Source of the DNA: Aequorivita vladivostokensis
GTDB taxonomy: Bacteria; Bacteroidota; Bacteroidia; Flavobacteriales; Flavobacteriaceae
Length of the DNA stretch: 64,000 bases
Reading direction: 5' to 3'
NCBI RefSeq assembly: GCF_000952855.1
Contig: NZ_JSVU01000003.1
Location: 1-64,000, forward strand
Below the pieces are notes generated by a model. It ran no database searches and was not told where the DNA came from. It saw only the letters and a program-made list of their open reading frames with translations. Numbering within the stretch: position 1 is the stretch's first letter; the number at the start of each line of letters is the position of its first letter. Positions 7,700 to 17,751 of this stretch are shown here, piece after piece. The position numbers and the translations under genes are program-made.

Positions 7700-10600
7700 T
7701 TACTTTGACAAAATCAATCTATGGGTAGATGTTGATGTTTCAGAAATAACTTTAATAATATATACTCCATTGGCATAACTACTGAAATCAAGATCGGTTT
7801 CGCCCACATTGCCTTTTACCTCACGAACAACTTTTCCAGAACCTAATTCAATAATAACGATGTTTATTTCTGTTCCAAAAGTTGTTGGAATTTTAGCGGT
7901 AGCAATACCTCTAGACGGGTTTGGATAGATTATGATTCCACTTCCACCTTCTGTAATATCTTCAATAGAAAGTAAAATGGTTTGCGCCTCAAAAGCTCCA
8001 ATATCCCGAATTCCTTCAAAAACTGTTTGATCAATTTGATCATTAAACAAATCGGCCGGATCGCCTGCATTATATGCCAAGGAACCTAATAAAAGCTCGT
8101 GGGTTGAAGTAGCACCTCCGTTATTTTGAAGCGGGCCAAGCATTGGATCTACTTCTTCAATATCGTTAGCCTGCTCAGGGAAAGCGTTTGCGTCGTCCAT
8201 TCCAATTAAATTGTAATCATTCGATACAAAATTTCCATTCACATCAACTCCAGAAATTCCTGTATTGAGAGCAACCAAAGTATTTTTTAAAGAAGTTGTA
8301 GTTTCACTTTGAATACCACCTCCGTCAGCAAGAGCGTTGTTCATTGCCACGGTTACAGCATTTAAATCAAAACTTGCTCCGTTGTTGTAAATTCCAGCTC
8401 CAGCGCCGTTGGCCGTATTGGTTGAAATAGTACTTCGCATAACCATTACATCTCCACCAGAAGCATTGTGAATACCACCACCAGAACTTGTTGCTCCGCT
8501 TGCTGTATTATTTGAAATGGTTGAAGTAACAACTTCTAACATTCCGCCATTGTTGAAAATTCCAGCACCACCATCATCTACGGCTGTACCGAATGAACTG
8601 TTGCCGTCGATTGTTGTAGTGTCAATATTCATCATTGTTCCACTTTGGTTCCAAAGTCCGCCGCCTTCGCGAGCAGCCTCATTTCCTGAAACTGTACTTC
8701 CGGAAATCGTGATTAAACCACTATTTCCGGTTACGTGCAGACCACCACCGTTTCCGGGAGCAGCCGTTCCTGCTGTTCCATTAACGTCGTTATCGGTCAT
8801 CTCAGAATTTGTGAATGTAAGTGTCCCGTCAATCAATTCAATAGCACCACCAGCTCTATTTGCTGAATTTCCACTTAATGAAGAATCTGTAATTGTAACA
8901 TCACCCGCAGTACTCAACAATCCACCTCCAGAACCTGAAGCTCCAATTGAAAGGTTGTTTGTGATTGAAGTTCCGTTAACAATATTCAGTGTTCCGCCAT
9001 TGTTAAAAACTCCACCTCCACCGTTGTCGGCGTCGGCTCCTTGAGCTATGTTGGCATCAATCATCATTCCGTCAACAGTCATAATTCCAGCACCGTTCCA
9101 AAGCGCACCACCTTCGGCACCTGCAATATTTCCAGTTGCAGAACCACCTGTTATGTTTGAATCACCAGCGCCTGTAATATGAAGTCCTCCTCCATTTCCT
9201 GGTGATGCGGAAGTTGTGTTTGAAGTGAAAATTACATTCGTAAGATTCAACTCACTTCCTGCAATTGAATTTTCTTCAATTGCACCACCGGCACGCATTG
9301 AAGTGTTTTCACTTAATTCAGAATCTGAAACAGTTAATGATCCAAGATTATTCAGAATACCACCGCCAGAACCTGAAGTTCCATCTGCAATGTTATTTGA
9401 AATGGTGGCATTCATAACAACCAATGTTCCCATTTCGTTAAAAATACCTCCACCACCTTGGTCGGCATCGGCCCCACTTGCGGTATTTCCATCAACAGTT
9501 GTTCCGTCGATCGTCATAATTCCTGAGCCGTTCCAATATGCACCACCTTCAGCTGAAGCAGTGTTTCCGCTTGCAGTTCCGCCAGTAATGTTTGAGTCAC
9601 CGGGACCAGTAATATGAACTCCACCACCGTTTCCAGGCGCTGAAGCTGTACTGTTGTTCATTAAATTTGTATTTGTCAGGGTCAAAAGGCTTCCAGCAAC
9701 AGACTTTTCTTCGATTGCACCACCGGCACGCATTGAAGTATTTCCGGTCAAATCTGAATCTGTAACTGTAAGTGTTCCTTCATTATTAAAAATTCCACCA
9801 CCGGAACCAGCGGCTCCATCAGCGATGTTATTTGAAATTGTAGCATTCAAAACATTTAAAGTACCGCCATTGTTGAAAATACCTGCGCCACCATCATCGG
9901 CCATAGGACCGCTAGCAATGTTTGCATCAATTGTAGTTCCATCAACAGTCATAATACCAGCTCCATTCCAAAGTCCACCACCTTCTCTAGATGCAGTGTT
10001 TCCACTTACGTTTCCGCCAGTAATGTTTGAATCGCCAGCACCAGATATATGAAGTCCACCCCCGTTTCCTGGAGCAGACGCTGTGCTGTTATTTATCAAA
10101 TCTGAATTTGTAATGGTCAGCAAGCTTCCCGCAATTGAATTTTCCTCGATTGCACCACCGGCACGCATTGAAGTGTTTCCACTTAATTCAAAATCAGAAA
10201 CTGTCAAACTTCCAAGATTATTCAAAATACCTCCGCCAGAACCTGCAGTTCCGTTTGCGATATTATTGCTGATGGTTGTTCCATTTTGAACAATTAAAGT
10301 ACTTCCTTCATTGAAAATACCGCCACCACCTTGGTCTGCGTCGTTTCCGCTTGCAGTGTTTCCATCTATAGTAACATTATCCACGGTCATTGTTCCACTT
10401 CCATTCCACAAACCGCCACCTTCTGCTTTGGCTGTATTTCCGTTTACGGTACCATTTGTTATCGTGGCAATTCCGGGACCTGTTATATGAAATCCACCTC
10501 CGTTTCCGGGCGCATTTCCAACAGTATTATTGTCCAAGTTTGTATTCAAAAGTGTAACAGTTCCCGGAGTTACGGAAGAATTGTCTTCAATACCACCACC

Positions 10601-13600
10601 TGCTCTTTTTGCTGAATTGTTTGAAATATTAGAGTCATTAACGGTTAAAGAACCTCCATCCACATTTTGGATTCCACCCCCAGAGCCAGCAGTTCCGGTT
10701 GCAGCATTGTTAGATATAGTTGAAGAATTCTGAACGATTAAAGTACCTCCATTATTAAAGATACCTCCACCCCCGTTTGTCCCGTCATCCCCAGCAGCTT
10801 GATTGCTATCCAATAAAGTGCCATCAACAGTCATTGTACTTCCTACTTGGTTCCAAAGACCACCACCTTCGCTTGCTGCATCGTTATTGGTGAGGGTACT
10901 TCCTGTAATGTTTATAGTTGCAACAGCTGTAACGTGCACTCCACCACCATTTCCAGGATTTGGTGTACCTGCGGCGATATCTGCTTTGTTTCCAATTAAA
11001 GAAGCATTTGTAATATCTAATGTTCCAGCAACAATTTCAACACCTCCGCCAGCGCGGTTTGCGGCATTTCCATCAATCATAGTACCTGTAATAGTAACTG
11101 CGCCGTCAGTAGTTAAAATTCCACCACCAGAACCTGATACGCCGTTAGCAAGATTACTTTGAATAGTTCCATCGGTAACATTAAGATCACCACCATTGTT
11201 ATAAATTCCTCCACCCCCGGCTCCGCTGATGGCTTTATTCAAATCAATCATAGAATTTGTAACACTAATTGTGCTTCCAGCTTGGTTCCAAAGACCTCCA
11301 CCTTGATTGAATGCCATATTTGCAGAAACAGTAGCATCATTTATAGAAGTTGTGGTAGCTCCTGAAATATGTATTCCGCCACCATTTCCTGGGTTTGGAG
11401 TTCCAGCTGTTCCGTTTACATCATTAAAAGCAATTGAAGTTCCATTAAGATTTAATGTGCCGTCAACTACTTCAATTCCACCTCCTGCGCGATTCGCATA
11501 ATTTTGAAGGATTAAAATATTAGCAATCGTAACAGTTCCTGCAGTAGATAAAATACCACCCCCAGAACCCGAGGCTCCATTGGCCATATTATTATTTATG
11601 GAAGTTCCCGCAAGAATGTCCAACCTTCCTCCATCATTATAGATTCCTCCACCACCATTGTCGGCATTTGCACCGCTGGCGATGTTATTGGTAACTGGCA
11701 CTCCGTCTACCGTCATTGTTCCGCCACCATTCCAAAGACCGCCACCTTCAGCAGCGGCTATGTTTGCGTCAACAGTTCCACCGGTAATTGTTGCGTTTCC
11801 GGTTCCACCAACGTGAAGTCCACCACCATTTCCGGGGGCAGCAACCGCCGGGGCAACACCTGCATCATTAGTATCTAAAGTTGTTCCAGACATTGTTAAT
11901 GTTCCTGCAGCGATTTCAATTCCACCACCTGCACGGTTTGATATATTACTTGTGATAATTGCATCGGTTACGGTTACATCGCCACCTGTACTGTGAATTC
12001 CACCACCAGAACCAGCAGTTCCGTCAGCTTTATTGTTTGTTATTTCAGTTCCTGCAAGAACATTCAATGTTCCTCCGTTATTGAACAATGCGCCCCCACC
12101 ATCATCGGCTAGAGCTCCACTCGCTGAATTTCCAGTCAAAACTGTTGCTTCAATCGTCATAATTCCAGCATTGTTCCACAATCCACCACCTTCTTGGGCA
12201 GCTTGGTTATTTTCAATTGTACTGTTTGAAATATCTGCATTTGTAGTTCCTGAAAGGTGAATAGCTCCACCGTTTCCAGGATTTGCCATATTTCCCAACC
12301 CGATATTTACACCTGCTGAATTCCCATTTAAAGTAACACCATCCAATGTTAAAGTATTTCCTGAAGCATCTTCAATAGCACCCCCGGCACGACTTGCGTA
12401 GTTTCCTGAAATTGTACTTCCGGTTGCCACATTCAACGTGCCTCCAGTATTGTTGAACAAAGCGCCACCACGTCCCCCGGGAGTAGCTCCCATTGCAGCG
12501 TTAGCAGTTAAAGTGGTAGCGGCATCAACATTTAGAGTTCCTCCATTGTTAAAAATTCCACCACCGCCGGTTGCATCTCCAGTTGCTTTATTTCCTGTTA
12601 TCGTAGTTCCAGAAACGGTCATCGTTCCCGTGCCATTCCATAGTCCACCACCTTCAAAGGCGATGTTGTTTGTTATACTTCCCCCGTTATAATTTACATT
12701 TCCGGGACCGCTAATGTGAAGTCCTCCTCCATTACCTGGAGCTGGAGCGTTCGCAGTATTTTGATTCATTACAACATTATTGAATGTAAAAGTTTCACCC
12801 ATAGCAGAATTCAATTCAATCGCACCACCTGCCCTGTTTGCTGTGTTATCTTCAAAATTAACACCATCAACAACTAAAGTTCCTGGGGTAAGATTAAAAA
12901 TTCCACCACCAGAACCAGCGGTTCCGCTTACTACATTTCGCACTACTTGAGTTCCTGGGGCAAGAATAAGTGTTCCTCCGTTATTGAAGATTCCTCCACC
13001 ACCATTATCAGAAGCATTACCTGCGGCAGTATTAAAATCAATAAAGGTATCTCCAAAAATTACATCTCCGGCTTGAACGGTCATCGTTCCGCCGTTATTC
13101 CACAAACCACCCCCTTCAGAAGCGGCTGCATTCAAAAACACAATTCCGCTTAGGGTTACGTTGGCCGAATTGCCCGTTACGTGAAGTCCTCCTCCATTTC
13201 CCGGATTTGGAGTTCCGCCTGTTGCAGTTCCGTTTACGTCATTGAATATTAATTGTAAATCAACAAGGTTTGCTGTTCCATCAATAATTTCAATTCCTCC
13301 ACCAGCGCGGTTTGCACCGTTTGAAGTAAGCGCCGCGGAATTGATATTCAATGTTCCCGAAGTACTCAAAATAGCTCCTCCAGATCCAGAGGTTCCTGTG
13401 GCTATATTGCTAAAAATATCTGCGAAGGAGTCAATATTCATCGTTCCTCCATCATTGTAAAGAGCGCCGCCGCCTTGATCAGGATCGTTTCCCTTGGCTT
13501 CGTTTCCACTCAATTCGGTATCGCTTCCGGTTATGGTCATTATTCCGGTGCCGTTCCAAAGCCCACCACCTTCAACGGCCGTGTTATTCTGTACAATACA

Positions 13601-14368
13601 ATCTGTAAATGTAGAATTTCCGACCCCGCTTATGTGGAAAGCCCCACCATTTCCGGGCGCCGTCCCGCCTATGGCAGTGTTATTTACAAAATTGGAATTG
13701 GTAAAGGAAATCATACCGGCAGAATTGGTTTCTACTGCACCCCCCGCACGCACTGCGGAATTACCCGCAAATGTGCTATTGGAAACTATTAAAATCCCAG
13801 AGGAATTTACAAAAATCGCTCCTCCACTTCCAGCCGTAGCCGTTGCGGTGTTTGAATTGAATTCGCTATCGGTTACTGTGGAATTTGCAACATTATTCAG
13901 ATATAATGCTCCGCCGCCATTTATGCCCTGGGCTTCATTGTTTGTGAATACACAATTGGAAACATCAAAAGTTCCCGCGTTTTGCGCAACCACACTTCCG
14001 CCATTGGCATTGCTCGTAAAATTCTGAAAAGTCAATTGATCCAAACTTCCAGAAACATCCACAAACCGTAATGCACGATTGTTTGCATTTGTTCCATCGA
14101 TTACTGTACTGCCGTCCGCATTTCCAGTAATTACTAATTCATCGTTTACAACTATTTGTCCCGCAGTTAGTAGAACCGTAATTGCAGGATCAAAAGTTAT
14201 AAAAGAAGGTGTAAAGGCATCAGAATTGGCCTGATTGATTGCATTCCGAAGCGTTCCAGCGCCACTATTGGCCCCGCTCGTGACATTATAGGTCTGCCCA
14301 ATGGCGATTCCCGTAGTCATTAAAATTGAAACCAATATTAAAAGGTTTCGCGTAAAAATGTTTCTCAT
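7700..14368 (-). CDS. giant T9SS-secreted parallel beta-helix repeat protein
   Basis: A 2222-residue surface or secreted protein. Order: signal peptide (about residues 1-24), a first Pmp-like beta-helix region, twelve units of about 150 residues, a choice-of-anchor Q type region (about 2040-2130, with NNGGATSTHELLLGS and IRDIGAFE), and a C-terminal type A T9SS sorting domain (IIIYPNPSRG to the final LILSK). Each unit has the landmarks PGNGGGLHITG, EGGGLWN, GTMTVDG, DGGGGIFNNGGTL, GSGGGI and RAGGAIE, repeated coils of a right-handed beta-helix. Such proteins usually act as adhesins or biofilm components; the ligand is unknown. Reading frame is intact throughout. The long plus-strand open frames across it are artefacts of its repetitive codons. 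The start is an ATG followed by an evident signal peptide. Confidence 0.93.
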   Translation of the reverse strand: MRNIFTRNLLILVSILMTTGIAIGQTYNVTSGANSGAGTLRNAINQANSDAFTPSFITFDPAITVLLTAGQIVVNDELVITGNADGSTVIDGTNANNRALRFVDVSGSLDQLTFQNFTSNANGGSVVAQNAGTFDVSNCVFTNNEAQGINGGGALYLNNVANSTVTDSEFNSNTATATAGSGGAIFVNSSGILIVSNSTFAGNSAVRAGGAVETNSAGMISFTNSNFVNNTAIGGTAPGNGGAFHISGVGNSTFTDCIVQNNTAVEGGGLWNGTGIMTITGSDTELSGNEAKGNDPDQGGGALYNDGGTMNIDSFADIFSNIATGTSGSGGAILSTSGTLNINSAALTSNGANRAGGGIEIIDGTANLVDLQLIFNDVNGTATGGTPNPGNGGGLHVTGNSANVTLSGIVFLNAAASEGGGLWNNGGTMTVQAGDVIFGDTFIDFNTAAGNASDNGGGGIFNNGGTLILAPGTQVVRNVVSGTAGSGGGIFNLTPGTLVVDGVNFEDNTANRAGGAIELNSAMGETFTFNNVVMNQNTANAPAPGNGGGLHISGPGNVNYNGGSITNNIAFEGGGLWNGTGTMTVSGTTITGNKATGDATGGGGIFNNGGTLNVDAATTLTANAAMGATPGGRGGALFNNTGGTLNVATGSTISGNYASRAGGAIEDASGNTLTLDGVTLNGNSAGVNIGLGNMANPGNGGAIHLSGTTNADISNSTIENNQAAQEGGGLWNNAGIMTIEATVLTGNSASGALADDGGGALFNNGGTLNVLAGTEITNNKADGTAGSGGGIHSTGGDVTVTDAIITSNISNRAGGGIEIAAGTLTMSGTTLDTNDAGVAPAVAAPGNGGGLHVGGTGNATITGGTVDANIAAAEGGGLWNGGGTMTVDGVPVTNNIASGANADNGGGGIYNDGGRLDILAGTSINNNMANGASGSGGGILSTAGTVTIANILILQNYANRAGGGIEVVDGTLNLNGTSIAFNDVNGTAGTPNPGNGGGIHISGATTTSINDATVSANMAFNQGGGLWNQAGSTISVTNSMIDLNKAISGAGGGGIYNNGGDLNVTDGTIQSNLANGVSGSGGGILTTDGAVTITGTMIDGNAANRAGGGVEIVAGTLDITNASLIGNKADIAAGTPNPGNGGGVHVTAVATINITGSTLTNNDAASEGGGLWNQVGSTMTVDGTLLDSNQAAGDDGTNGGGGIFNNGGTLIVQNSSTISNNAATGTAGSGGGIQNVDGGSLTVNDSNISNNSAKRAGGGIEDNSSVTPGTVTLLNTNLDNNTVGNAPGNGGGFHITGPGIATITNGTVNGNTAKAEGGGLWNGSGTMTVDNVTIDGNTASGNDADQGGGGIFNEGSTLIVQNGTTISNNIANGTAGSGGGILNNLGSLTVSDFELSGNTSMRAGGAIEENSIAGSLLTITNSDLINNSTASAPGNGGGLHISGAGDSNITGGNVSGNTASREGGGLWNGAGIMTVDGTTIDANIASGPMADDGGAGIFNNGGTLNVLNATISNNIADGAAGSGGGIFNNEGTLTVTDSDLTGNTSMRAGGAIEEKSVAGSLLTLTNTNLMNNSTASAPGNGGGVHITGPGDSNITGGTASGNTASAEGGAYWNGSGIMTIDGTTVDGNTASGADADQGGGGIFNEMGTLVVMNATISNNIADGTSGSGGGILNNLGSLTVSDSELSENTSMRAGGAIEENSIAGSELNLTNVIFTSNTTSASPGNGGGLHITGAGDSNITGGSATGNIAGAEGGALWNGAGIMTVDGMMIDANIAQGADADNGGGGVFNNGGTLNIVNGTSITNNLSIGASGSGGGLLSTAGDVTITDSSLSGNSANRAGGAIELIDGTLTFTNSEMTDNDVNGTAGTAAPGNGGGLHVTGNSGLITISGSTVSGNEAAREGGGLWNQSGTMMNIDTTTIDGNSSFGTAVDDGGAGIFNNGGMLEVVTSTISNNTASGATSSGGGIHNASGGDVMVMRSTISTNTANGAGAGIYNNGASFDLNAVTVAMNNALADGGGIQSETTTSLKNTLVALNTGISGVDVNGNFVSNDYNLIGMDDANAFPEQANDIEEVDPMLGPLQNNGGATSTHELLLGSLAYNAGDPADLFNDQIDQTVFEGIRDIGAFEAQTILLSIEDITEGGSGIIIYPNPSRGIATAKIPTTFGTEINIVIIELGSGKVVREVKGNVGETDLDFSSYANGVYIIKVISETSTSTHRLILSK
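8735..13690 (-). repeat. twelve tandem in-gene repeats of about 440-465 bp
   Basis: The PGNGGG anchor recurs near 8750, 9190, 9630, 10060, 10500, 10945, 11385, 11830, 12275, 12730, 13195 and 13650, a spacing of 430-465 bp. The units between about 9.2 and 10.3 kb share long stretches such as SMRAGGAIEE and GDSNITGG, so they look most recently duplicated. Outer units are more diverged. Confidence 0.9.
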
Positions 14369-14773
14369 AATTTAAGATTTAAGTTAGCAGTCTTTTTTTT
14401 CAAATTTTTTGAAAACCACTTTACGTCAAAAAACAAAACGTGCAACAAGCCGGGGCCCTTTGCACGTTTATATTCTTTCTATGAAATTTGTCCGTAAAGT
14501 TGCTTTCATCCAATTCTGGTTAATTAATAATAATCCCGAAGTGGTTTATTCGGGATTTACTATTACTTACGAAGGAAAGCAGGTTCTGGTTTTACTTTAT
14601 TATAAATTAGACAGTTAAATTGGCCGATTTTAATAAGGGAAGTAAGTGATTGTAAGGATTTGGTCAGCTGAATTAATTTTCAGAAACACAAAATTTAAAT
14701 AATGCTTTTGTAAAGAAATACCAATAAAAAAGCCTCCGAAAAGAGGCCTAAGTTTAAATTGAAGATGAATTGT
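14369..14773. other. gene-free stretch with hairpins
   Basis: No convincing gene. Two perfect inverted repeats stand out. One pairs AAACGTGCAA (14436-14445) with 14460-14469 around a GGGGCCC-containing loop. The other pairs AATCCCGAA (14532-14540) with 14549-14557. On the minus strand the first is followed by TGTTTTTT, so it could be a second-line terminator between purC and the giant gene. A plus-strand frame of 45 codons (14481-14618) spans the second hairpin and has no supporting feature. Confidence 0.5.
14725..14747 (-). terminator. terminator after purC
   Basis: Minus strand GCCTC (14747-14743), loop TTTTCG, GAGGC (14736-14732), then TTTTTTATT. It lies 27 bases after the purC stop codon. 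Confidence 0.75.
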
Positions 14774-15721
14774 TTACTTTAAATATTCCAATACGTTTTT
14801 TTCAATACGCTCGTGGATGTTGGAAACATCGGCCTTTATAAATTTTTCGCCTGTAATGTTTTCGTAAAGCTCAATATATCTTTCCGAAACAGTTTCAATA
14901 TATTCATCGCTCATAAATGGAACTTTTTGCCCCTCCAATCCCTGAAAACCATTTTGAATCAACCATTGGCGTACAAACTCTTTCGAAAGTTGTTTCTGTG
15001 GTTCATTGTTTTTTTGCCTTTCTTCGTAGCCTTCCGCGTAAAAATAGCGGGATGAATCAGGGGTGTGGATTTCATCAATAAGAACTATTTTTCCATCCTT
15101 CGTTTTTCCGAATTCATATTTGGTATCCACCAAAATCAACCCTCTTTTTGCAGCAATCTCGCTACCACGCTGAAAAAGTTTTCGGGTATAATCTTCCAAC
15201 TGAAGATAATCTGCTTCGGAAACAATTCCTCGTTTCAAAATATCTTCACGCGAAATATCTTCGTCGTGATCGCCCATTTCGGCTTTGGTGGCAGGCGTGA
15301 TAATTGGTTGCGGAAATTTATCGTTTTCCTTCATTTCATCGGGCATAGTAACCCCACAAAGTATTCTCTTTCCAGCTTTATATTCACGAGCGGCGTGACC
15401 ACTCATATAGCCACGGATTACCATTTCAACTTTAAAAGGTTCGCAAGCCTCACCAATAGCAACGTTTGGATCGGGTGTAGCTATCAACCAATTGGGCACC
15501 AAATCTTGCGTATCGCGCATCATTTTAGTTGCAATTTGGTTCAAAATTTGGCCTTTATATGGAATTCCCTTCGGCATCACTACATCAAAGGCACTCAACC
15601 TGTCGGTGGCAATCATTAAAAGTATATTGTTTTCCAAAGTATAGACTTCGCGGACCTTTCCGTGGTAAACACTTTTCTGTCCGGGGAAATTGAAATCTGT
15701 TGAAATTATGGTATTACTCAT
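14774..15721 (-). CDS. purC: phosphoribosylaminoimidazole-succinocarboxamide synthase
   Basis: PurC (315 residues) makes SAICAR from CAIR, aspartate and ATP in de novo purine synthesis, in the cytosol. Visible family motifs are [11 protein letters not shown] near residue 20, [20 protein letters not shown] near 40, [19 protein letters not shown] near 100 and the [10 protein letters not shown] / [14 protein letters not shown] blocks near 195-230. The length is that of the longer yeast-like PurC found in Bacteroidota rather than the 240-residue E. coli form. It is followed by its own terminator, and phoH lies 66 bases upstream in the same direction. Confidence 0.97.
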   Translation of the reverse strand: MSNTIISTDFNFPGQKSVYHGKVREVYTLENNILLMIATDRLSAFDVVMPKGIPYKGQILNQIATKMMRDTQDLVPNWLIATPDPNVAIGEACEPFKVEMVIRGYMSGHAAREYKAGKRILCGVTMPDEMKENDKFPQPIITPATKAEMGDHDEDISREDILKRGIVSEADYLQLEDYTRKLFQRGSEIAAKRGLILVDTKYEFGKTKDGKIVLIDEIHTPDSSRYFYAEGYEERQKNNEPQKQLSKEFVRQWLIQNGFQGLEGQKVPFMSDEYIETVSERYIELYENITGEKFIKADVSNIHERIEKNVLEYLK

Positions 15722-15787
15722 TTTGATTTTAGATATACGATTTTCGATTTAAAAATTGGAATTTGGAGTTTAATATTTTGGGATTTC

Positions 15788-16744
15788 TTAATCTACGTTC
15801 TCAATTTTCTTATAGGCGGCAATTACTTCTTTCACCAAACGGTGGCGGATTACGTCTTTGTCGTCCAAATATATAATTCCCACCCCTTTCACATCCTTTA
15901 AAACCAGTAAGGCTTCCTTTAAACCCGAAATCACGCGCCGCGGAAGGTCAATCTGTCCGGGATCGCCCGTAATCATAAACTTGGCATTTTTTCCCATACG
16001 GGTCAAAAACATCTTCATTTGCGCGTGGGTAGTGTTTTGGGCTTCGTCCAAAATTACAAAGGCATTGTCCAAAGTACGGCCGCGCATAAATGCCAAGGGC
16101 GCAATCTGAATGACGCCCGTCTCAATATGTGATGCCAGCTTTTCCGCCGGTATCATATCGCGAAGGGCATCGTATAGCGGCTGCATGTACGGATCAAGCT
16201 TTTCTTTTAAATCGCCCGGAAGGAAACCCAGATTCTCCCCAGCCTCCACCGCAGGCCTTGTTAAGATAATGCGCTTTACTTCTTTATCTTTCAGTGCTTT
16301 AACAGCAAGTGCAACACCAGTATATGTTTTTCCAGTTCCGGCGGGACCCACTGCAAAAACCATGTCGTTTTTGCGCATAAGCTCAACCAATTTCCGTTGG
16401 TTTGCCGTTTGTGCCTTTACAGGTTTTCCGCTCACCCCGTGCACTATCACTTCCTTATTATTGAATTCGGGAGTTTCGTAATCTTCCTTGCTACGGCTCA
16501 ACAGTACACGCTCAATTACGTTCTCGTCAATTTTGTTGTATTTCATATATTGCTCGAGCAGCATGGTAATGCGCCTATCAAACTCCTCCAGCACGTCCTC
16601 ATCGCCATAGGCCTTTATTTTATTGCCGCGGGCAACGATTTTAAGTTTTGGAAAATACTTCTTAAGAAGGTCAATATTAGCGTTTTCAAGTCCGAAGAAT
16701 TCCCTTGGACTGATCTCTGTAAGTTCGATGATAAGTTCGTTCAA
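15788..16744 (-). CDS. phoH: PhoH-like ATPase
   Basis: A PhoH/YbeZ-type protein of 318 residues: an N-terminal KH-like region and a P-loop ATPase, thought to act in RNA metabolism and ribosome maturation. Walker A is GPAGTGKT (about residue 135), Walker B FVILDEAQN (about 230). I place the start at a TTG at 16744 (protein beginning MNELIIELTEISP), because that is where the family's conserved N-terminus begins; another TTG at 16777 would add 11 residues. A TAnnTTTG element (TACTTTTG, 16804-16797) lies about 50 bases upstream, overlapping the promoter of the divergent gene. Confidence 0.92.
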   Translation of the reverse strand: MNELIIELTEISPREFFGLENANIDLLKKYFPKLKIVARGNKIKAYGDEDVLEEFDRRITMLLEQYMKYNKIDENVIERVLLSRSKEDYETPEFNNKEVIVHGVSGKPVKAQTANQRKLVELMRKNDMVFAVGPAGTGKTYTGVALAVKALKDKEVKRIILTRPAVEAGENLGFLPGDLKEKLDPYMQPLYDALRDMIPAEKLASHIETGVIQIAPLAFMRGRTLDNAFVILDEAQNTTHAQMKMFLTRMGKNAKFMITGDPGQIDLPRRVISGLKEALLVLKDVKGVGIIYLDDKDVIRHRLVKEVIAAYKKIENVD

Positions 16745-16784
16745 AAGGCGTGCTTTTTTATTATTTGGAATATGCAAAAAATAG

Positions 16785-16815
16785 TTTTGCCACTAACAAA
16801 AGTAACCTATTTTTG
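16785..16815 (+). promoter_or_regulatory. promoter of the SAM hydrolase gene, overlapping the phoH promoter
   Basis: Plus strand TTTTG (16785-16789), 18 bases, TATTTTTG (16808-16815). The minus-strand -7 element TACTTTTG for phoH occupies 16804-16797 inside this same span, so the two divergent promoters overlap. Confidence 0.55.
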
Positions 16816-16851
16816 TGGTAAATCTTTTAAGAAAATATCAACAATCATTTT

Positions 16852-17700
16852 ATGCCCATAATCACGCTTACTACCGACTTTGGAGAGAAAGATCACTTTG
16901 TTGGCGCAGTAAAGGGAGCCATCTATACCGAAATGGAAGATGCCAAAATTGTTGATATCTCGCACCAGGTTTCACCCTTCCATCTGCATGAGGCGGCGTA
17001 TATCATCCAAAATGCCTACAAAAGCTTTCCTTCGGGAAGCATACACGTAATTGGGGTCGATTCTGAATTGAACCCAGAAAATAAGCACATTGCGGTTTTT
17101 ATGGACGGCCATTATTTTGTGTGTGCGGACAACGGCATTATCTCTATGCTCACTTCGGAAATACGACCCGAAAAAATAGTTGAAATAAACATTCACGATC
17201 GCATTATAAGTAATTTCCCGGTACTCGATGTTTTTGTAAAAGTCGCTGGCCACATTGCCCGCGGCGGAACGCTGGAGGTAATTGGAAAGCCCATTTCTGA
17301 AATAAAGGAGCTAACGGGCATTCGCCCCGTGGTAAACAACAACGAAAGCCAAATAATCGGCAATGTTATCTATATTGACAACTACGGAAATGTGATCAGC
17401 AACATTAGCAGAAAGCTGTTTGAAAGCGTGGGTAAGGGAAGGGACTTTTTAATTAACGCACGTTCTGAGAAATTCAATAAAATACACACACATTACAGTG
17501 ATGCCATTAACTTTGGGCAGCCACCCGAAAAACGCGAGGAGGACGGAAAGCGACTGGCGCTTTGGAATTCATCACAGTTTTTGGAACTGGCCATTTATAA
17601 GAGCAATCCCACTTCAGTTGGTGGCGCTGCGAGCTTGTTTGGGCTTGAGTTTCGCGATACCATCACGATTAATTTTATTTCGGAAGGGGTTAAGGGTTAG
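16852..17700 (+). CDS. SAM hydrolase (DUF62, S-adenosyl-L-methionine hydroxide adenosyltransferase)
   Basis: A 282-residue enzyme of the chlorinase/fluorinase-like family. Typical members split S-adenosylmethionine into adenosine and methionine using water; the halogenases are rare relatives. Motifs are the N-terminal TTDFGEKDHFVGAVKG (residues 6-21), DISHQVSPF near 37, VDSELN and VCADNGIISML near 85, and the C-terminal DNYGNVISNI near 175. Length is normal. It starts a plus-strand run with the monooxygenase-like gene, gldF and gldG. Halogenase activity cannot be judged by eye, but hydrolase is the default for this lineage. Confidence 0.9.
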   Translation: MPIITLTTDFGEKDHFVGAVKGAIYTEMEDAKIVDISHQVSPFHLHEAAYIIQNAYKSFPSGSIHVIGVDSELNPENKHIAVFMDGHYFVCADNGIISMLTSEIRPEKIVEINIHDRIISNFPVLDVFVKVAGHIARGGTLEVIGKPISEIKELTGIRPVVNNNESQIIGNVIYIDNYGNVISNISRKLFESVGKGRDFLINARSEKFNKIHTHYSDAINFGQPPEKREEDGKRLALWNSSQFLELAIYKSNPTSVGGAASLFGLEFRDTITINFISEGVKG

Positions 17701-17744
17701 GTGATAAGTGTTAAGCGTTAAGTGTTAAGTGTTAAGTGTTAAGT
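17701..17744 (+). repeat. short tandem heptamer array
   Basis: About five copies of the heptamer GTTAAGT, with slight variants at the left, directly follow the SAM hydrolase stop codon and end 7 bases before the next ATG. Confidence 0.8.
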
Positions 17745-17751
17745 GGAAAAT

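Noticed and set aside
8517-14027. Many plus-strand open frames (up to about 177 codons) opposite the giant repeat gene
   Set aside because: They are Pro/Ala/Ser-rich readings of Gly/Asn/Thr-rich repeats on the other strand; each repeats with the same 440-bp period.
14409-14618. Possible small plus-strand gene, including a 45-codon frame from 14481
   Set aside because: It overlaps two perfect hairpins and has no recognisable family or promoter, although it cannot be fully excluded.
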